A stretch of 64,000 bases of DNA from Eucommia ulmoides (taxonomy: Eukaryota; Streptophyta; Magnoliopsida; Garryales; Eucommiaceae): positions 32,902,474-32,966,473 of the forward strand of contig CM028325.1 in NCBI GenBank assembly GCA_016647705.1, written 5' to 3'. The notes under the pieces were generated by a model that searched no databases, was not told the DNA's origin, and saw only the letters and a list, made by a program, of their open reading frames with translations. Of the stretch, positions 60,238 to 64,000 are shown in pieces. Within the stretch, counting starts at the first letter, position 1. Each line of letters starts with the position of its first letter. A program made the translations under genes and the position numbers.

Positions 60238-60786
60238 TTAGACGTTTTGAAATAAGAGGATTGTCTTTAGACATATATACAGTTCAGAATCAGATAACAC
60301 AAACAATGTGGGATTCAACAATATAAACAAGCTTCTAATCCTTCAAATGAGTGTCTAGTCCGGCAGTTAATATCAACTAAATCGAATCTATCTAGTTGAT
60401 ATTAACTAAATATTGAATTTGCATTCAATATCATTTTTAAAGTTCACGAAAATATTAGTAGACACTAAAAAATAAATTACACTGTAATATGATTGAAAAA
60501 AAAACTTAAACAGAGGACTATCTGATAAGAACCCAAAAAAAGTGGATGTTACCACGAGGCTGAAGCCGGTAACATTGGTTAGAGAAGTGCTGATTGCACT
60601 GCCGGAGAGTTGAAGTTCTCCGAGGTGGCCAACCATGGTCATCGCTGAAATCCTAAGGAGGTACTGAGAAACTGTCACCGCCACCATTGGAGCCGCTCTA
60701 TGACTAACCTTCTTCAGCTCTTCCACATATATATCATCCCATTTTTTAACCCTTTTCTCCTCCACTTGAAAAAGGGCATCCTCCAT

Positions 60787-61199
60787 GACTGCAACCTTCT
60801 GATTGAAAAACCTGATTCAAAAGCATTGATATTTGATTATAATTTGTATAAAGATAATTAATTATAGGAAAATTTGCCCAAAAGTCTCATCCTATAAAAC
60901 CACCATTTTATAGAATTCTGTAACAGTAATTTTTTTACATATGAAATGATAATTAAAAAGTTATTTTTAGAATTTTGAGATCTTTCAAAAAGTTTCCCTT
61001 AATTATATAGGAAAAAGCCAAGAAGAGGAATATTATAATTCAAAAGATCCTGGACAAAAAATTATCTGCTCAAATAATCTATATCTATACATATTATATA
61101 AAATAAAGTTTACTATTCATTTGCATAGGTAAAATTACCTATTTATCCTCAAAAGTTGTAAAAACGAAAGGGTCAATTACTTTTATCTTTGGTGTTTAA
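60787..61199. other. AT-rich spacer upstream of the MATE relic start
   Basis: This would be the promoter side of the MATE relic. No clear motif could be supported. CTATATCTATACATATTA near 61080 resembles a Helitron left end, but no matching right end was found. Confidence 0.45.
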
Positions 61200-61739
61200 A
61201 TTTGAGATAGTTGTTTTCTAGTGAGAGTGTCTGTGGCTTGGAATCGTGCCCTGTTTTTCAATGCCATCTTCTTCAGAGAGAGAAGCAGTAGCTTAGAATT
61301 GTGCCCTGTTTTCATCTTCATCTTGTGAGGCGTCAGAACTATATTGAAGCAATAAACTTTGTGATGTGAATTGGCTCTTTTTCAAAAAGCACATCGGGGC
61401 CACAAATTATTTTTTGTTTGCTTTTTTGTTTTGTTTCAAATTACGTGCACTAATTTGGATTGATATTTTTCCTTTTTCAAAAGCTTGTGGGGTCATCCTT
61501 TTGAAAAGGAAAATTATATTGATTGTTTTCTTCTTGTGGAGCGGTGGCCATTTTTGTTGAAGATAGCAGAAGGAAGCATGCGCAGATTTTTTTGAAGAAG
61601 GAAGACAATAGCCTAGGAAAATCTGCCTGATTTTTCGGTGGCCGTTTTTGAAGAAAAAATTGCCAAAGATGAAGAAAATAATTTTTCCTTCATCTCATGT
61701 TCTGCCAATAAAATGGCAGAGATCTAAAGTTGATTAAAA

Positions 61740-62020
61740 AAAAAAAACTCACAATTGTAGAACGGGAAGTTAGTGAGAGTTCAATTCTTCAATAACCACA
61801 ATTGAGTGAATTTTTGTACAAGTGTCTTAAGTTGTTTTAAGACTTTGTTTTGTATTCTTTATTTGTATTCCATCGTCAAATAAAGAAGTTCCATAGTTGC
61901 TCCCGAGGAGTAGGCGAAATTGCCGAACCTCGTTAAATCTTGTGTTATTGTTTGTGAGTGTGTGTATGTGTTTTCATTTCATCTCCATAATATTTGTTCT
62001 GTGTTGGGTCCACCCGACAC
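61740..62020 (+). repeat. LTR-like 3' portion, probably copia
   Basis: The segment around 61855-61940 with a polyadenylation-like run (TTTGTATTCTTTATTTGTAT) and CTCCCGAGGAGTAGGCGAAA followed by TTGCCGAACCTCGTTAAATC closely resembles the R-U5 part of common plant copia LTRs. No matching LTR or primer site was found. Assigned by memory of family sequences. Confidence 0.5.
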
Positions 62021-62335
62021 GCTTCTGCACAACACTTTGTTCTCCCATTCTGGCGTGCTTAACTTTAAGATCCTCGCCTATGTTTCTCATTTGATTTTCA
62101 GCGTCGACTACTGTCTTTCCGTTTGCTTTGTTCATCGACTTCATCTTAGTCCCTGTTTGGTCATTGGCAATTAAGATCTCATTTGTCAGTTTAAGCTAAA
62201 TTAGGTTTTTTCTTTAGTTCATTAGCCATTTTAGTTGTTTGAATTCTGTTCTTTGCATTTGTCACGTTTTGGTATGGAGTGGGGGAGTAATTTGAGTAGT
62301 GAGAAACCTTTTTTTAGAGATCACCTTGTCAGTGT

Positions 62336-63110
62336 CTTTGAGAATAACCCTCCAGAGATCATCGTGGCCTAAGGAAAATATTCAATTGGCATGATTAAGT
62401 CAGAGATTCATGTATTTCAGAGAAAAAAAGAGCGGGCAATAAGTCTAAAAATGGGTTTGTAAGGTTTACCTCTATCATCTATGGAAGAAGCTAAGAGAGC
62501 CGTGGCAGTATTGAATGGGGTTAGAGTTATGAACTCAGTGCTATTGGTGAAAATTGCTACTTTTAGGAAGTCCAGTCCAAGAAATCTATCGAGTCTCAAA
62601 GAAAATCTTGTAAACTTTGGTGGGGACTATTGTTGCTCATTTTCATTGTCAGACGGGAGTGACAAATCTTATTTCAGTTTAGCTCATTTGATAGCTAATT
62701 GTTTGGAGTGTAAAGTGTTTAGTAAGCAAGATATGCCCAAGCAAGTTGAATATTTGGAGGATATTAAGCCTGTAATCGTGGAGAGGTCTACCAATGATCT
62801 TTCTTTCTGTAGCTTTGATTGGAGCGAAAGGCCCTATTTTAGTTTATCTAATATGGTAGCTTAATGTATGGAGCTTGAGACGTATGGTAAAGCATTTGTG
62901 CCCAAATCGGATAATTTCTTGATATATGGGGGGTGAGGAAGCAAGTATTTCAAAGGAAAAGCATAGTGAAAGCAATTTTCATGATATAATGGCCTAGGAA
63001 TCAGAGAACATTTCAAGTACTTTGGAGGGCCTGTCCTTTCATCTGAGTAGAATGATTCTAATTCAGATGAGTGGGAGGAAGTAATAGATGAGAAAGAGAT
63101 CATAGAAGCT
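62336..63110 (+). pseudogene. RRM-domain protein relic
   Basis: The frame from 62481 begins MEEAKRAVAVLNGVRVM and continues NSVLLVKIATF, the end of an RNA-recognition motif. About 40 bases earlier, in another frame, NGFVRFTS fits the RNP-1 motif that should precede it, so a frame shift breaks the domain (the upstream KKERAISLK also fits). After the RRM the sequence has an internal repeat (YFSLAHLIANCLE and YFSLSNMVA), then acidic residues (NSDEWEEVIDEKE) in a further frame near 63060-63100. RRM domains bind RNA; this could be a host gene relic or the ORF1 of a non-LTR element. No reverse transcriptase was found. Confidence 0.55.
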
Positions 63111-63114
63111 AGGC

Positions 63115-63290
63115 CATGTTTGGTAACCATTTTCATTCCAAAAATTCTCATCCTATTCAAAAATTCTCATTCTATTTTTAGATTTTGGGAATTTCTGTTT
63201 AGGCATGGCGTTTGATAAATTTTATTTTCGTTCCTATTCCATTCCAAAACTAGAATCCATCCTACTTTTTTTTTTTTTTTTCAAAAATGA
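63115..63290. mobile_element. Possible MITE fragment
   Basis: TTTGGTAACCATTTTCATTC and repeated ATTCCAAAAATTCTCAT, with a second TTTGATAAATTTTATTTTCG end, resemble small non-autonomous DNA transposons. No clean target duplication was found. The call is weak. Confidence 0.3.
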
Positions 63291-63389
63291 GAAACAAATT
63301 TTTTTTTTGGTTTCTATCTATTCCCATCCCATTTTCAGCACTTTTTCATCGTCCAAATCTGCTCATCTACCATTCATCATCCTTCTTAG

Positions 63390-63545
63390 TCCTCCATCGC
63401 CATCGTCTGCTTCTTCTCCATCCTCCATCGTCACCGTCTGCTTCTTCTCTGTCCTCCATCGCTTTCGTCTGCTTCTTCTCCATCCTCCATCGCCATCGCC
63501 ATCGCTGTCATCGTCGCCGTCGTCAGCTTTTTCTCCATCTTTGTC
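63390..63545. repeat. Minisatellite rich in CCATCG and CTTCTTCTCC
   Basis: Units CTGCTTCTTCTCCATCCTCC repeat with small changes about every 35-40 bases, at least three times. The frames through it are low-complexity Ser/Pro/His stretches, not genes. Confidence 0.8.
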
Positions 63546-63559
63546 GTCTGCTTAGCATT

Positions 63560-63870
63560 GAAATCGAAAGGGTTTCGATTGATTTTGATTTCGTTTTCGA
63601 AATCGAAATCGAACAATAGGTTCGATTTTTTATTTCGATTTTGAAATCGAAACCAAACAACAGTAAAATCTCCGTCTTCATCTACTCCATCACGTTTGTC
63701 ATCCTCCTTTGGTTCATCGTCGTCATCAACTGTGTTCGTCGTCTGCTTAGGGTTTTGATTTCGAAATCGAAATAGGGATTTCGATTTCGAAATTGATTCG
63801 AAACCCTATTTCGATTTCGATTGAGGTTTAGGGTTTGATTTCGATTTCAATTTCAATTGGGGTTTAAGAT
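63560..63870. repeat. TTTCGA-type palindromic simple repeat
   Basis: The sequence alternates ATTTCGATTTCGA and TCGAAATCGAAAT, with each half the complement of the other, so it is prone to fold. No coding frame is implied. Confidence 0.8.
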
Positions 63871-64000
63871 TTTGATTTTCGATGGTGGTTTAAGGTTTGA
63901 TCGTTTGATGATTTCTTGATTGTGGTTTAAAGTTTGATTATTTAATAATTTTTTTATTGTGGTTTAGGGTTCGTTTTTTATTTCTTAGATATCATTACTA
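63871..64000. other. AT-rich window end, nothing recognised
   Basis: TTGATGATTT-rich sequence with TGGTTTAAGGTTTGAT repeats; nothing could be assigned. Confidence 0.5.

Larger units (their letters stand above)
58629..60786 (-). pseudogene. MATE-family efflux transporter relic (first exon and last two exons)
   Basis: On the minus strand, exon 1 (60786 down to 60553) starts MEDALFQVEEKRVKKWDD and continues EELKKVSHRAAPMVAVTVSQ, MVGHLGELQLSG and TNVTGFSLV, the usual beginning of plant DTX/MATE proteins. It ends at a possible donor GTG/GTAACA. A late exon (58996-58790) follows an acceptor TTAG/GTGCTGC and reads RGSGLQHMGAYVNLAAYY, then, after a frame shift, KAKGLWTGLTTGATIQATLL and YLITSCTKW. 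A last exon (58679-58629) ends in AVDARQRLLAADNGIN and a TGA. MATE proteins have about 470-510 residues and 12 membrane spans. The middle exons are not in the 1.5-kb gap, which instead contains a MYB relic on the other strand. Family members expel secondary metabolites, toxins or citrate; this copy is presumably nonfunctional. Confidence is high for family, moderate for exon ends. Confidence 0.8.

Noticed and set aside
61080-61140. CTATATCTATACATATTA-like Helitron left end
   Set aside because: No hairpin and CTRRT right end were found downstream; too weak to call.
63205-63555. Frames of 110-116 codons rich in Ser, His and Pro
   Set aside because: They are translations of the CCATCG minisatellite in several frames, with no start context or domain.

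Overview
The window looks like a repeat-rich stretch of a flowering-plant (probably eudicot) nuclear genome. The evidence is the AT-rich background, plant-type Ty3/gypsy (Athila- and Tat-like) and Ty1/copia retrotransposons, MITEs, and relics of plant MATE-transporter and R2R3-MYB genes. I see no rRNA or tRNA gene, no CRISPR array and no clearly intact host gene. Assignments come from reading the sequence and remembered family motifs; no search was run.

Layout. 1-13661: a noncoding LTR element on the minus strand in tandem form (LTR-internal-LTR-internal-LTR). Its second internal region is split by a 5.7-kb gag-only Athila-like element (4475-10220, target duplication ACTGC). 13662-21586: a broken Tat-like gypsy element on the minus strand with recognisable integrase, RNase H, reverse transcriptase and gag/protease parts. 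It carries a solo LTR (13856-15253, target duplication ATTAC). 21587-26008: a direct repeat, a possible MITE, a solo LTR related to the Tat element, and old LTR-like debris. 26009-36927: an old Tat-like gypsy element (target duplication AATTT) in which only gag is recognisable, with a second gag-only Athila-like element nested in it (26841-32244).

36928-43789 is AT-rich spacer with a 2-kb foldback, Mutator-like element (37751-39791, 10-bp target duplication), an (AT)n tract, an old LTR-like repeat and a 203-bp MITE (7-bp target duplication). 43790-48174 is a short-LTR copia element (target duplication GCTAG). 49105-50475 is another solo LTR of the gag-only family, next to a run of 20 C. 51722-58239 is a second copia element with two tandem-repeat arrays in its long 5' leader. 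58629-63110 holds the only host-gene traces: a MATE relic (first exon and last two exons) with an antisense MYB exon relic between them, then an RRM-domain relic. The window ends in low-complexity TTTCGA-type repeats.

Main themes. One gag-only LTR family is present four times (two full elements, two solo LTRs) with subfamily-specific arrays of short palindromes near the U3 end of its LTRs. Nesting gives a relative chronology: the Tat-like element at 26009 has the most diverged LTRs (about 20% by eye) and hosts an insertion whose LTRs differ by about 10%. Nothing here looks like a functional operon-like or defence system; the window is a layered record of retrotransposition and gene decay.
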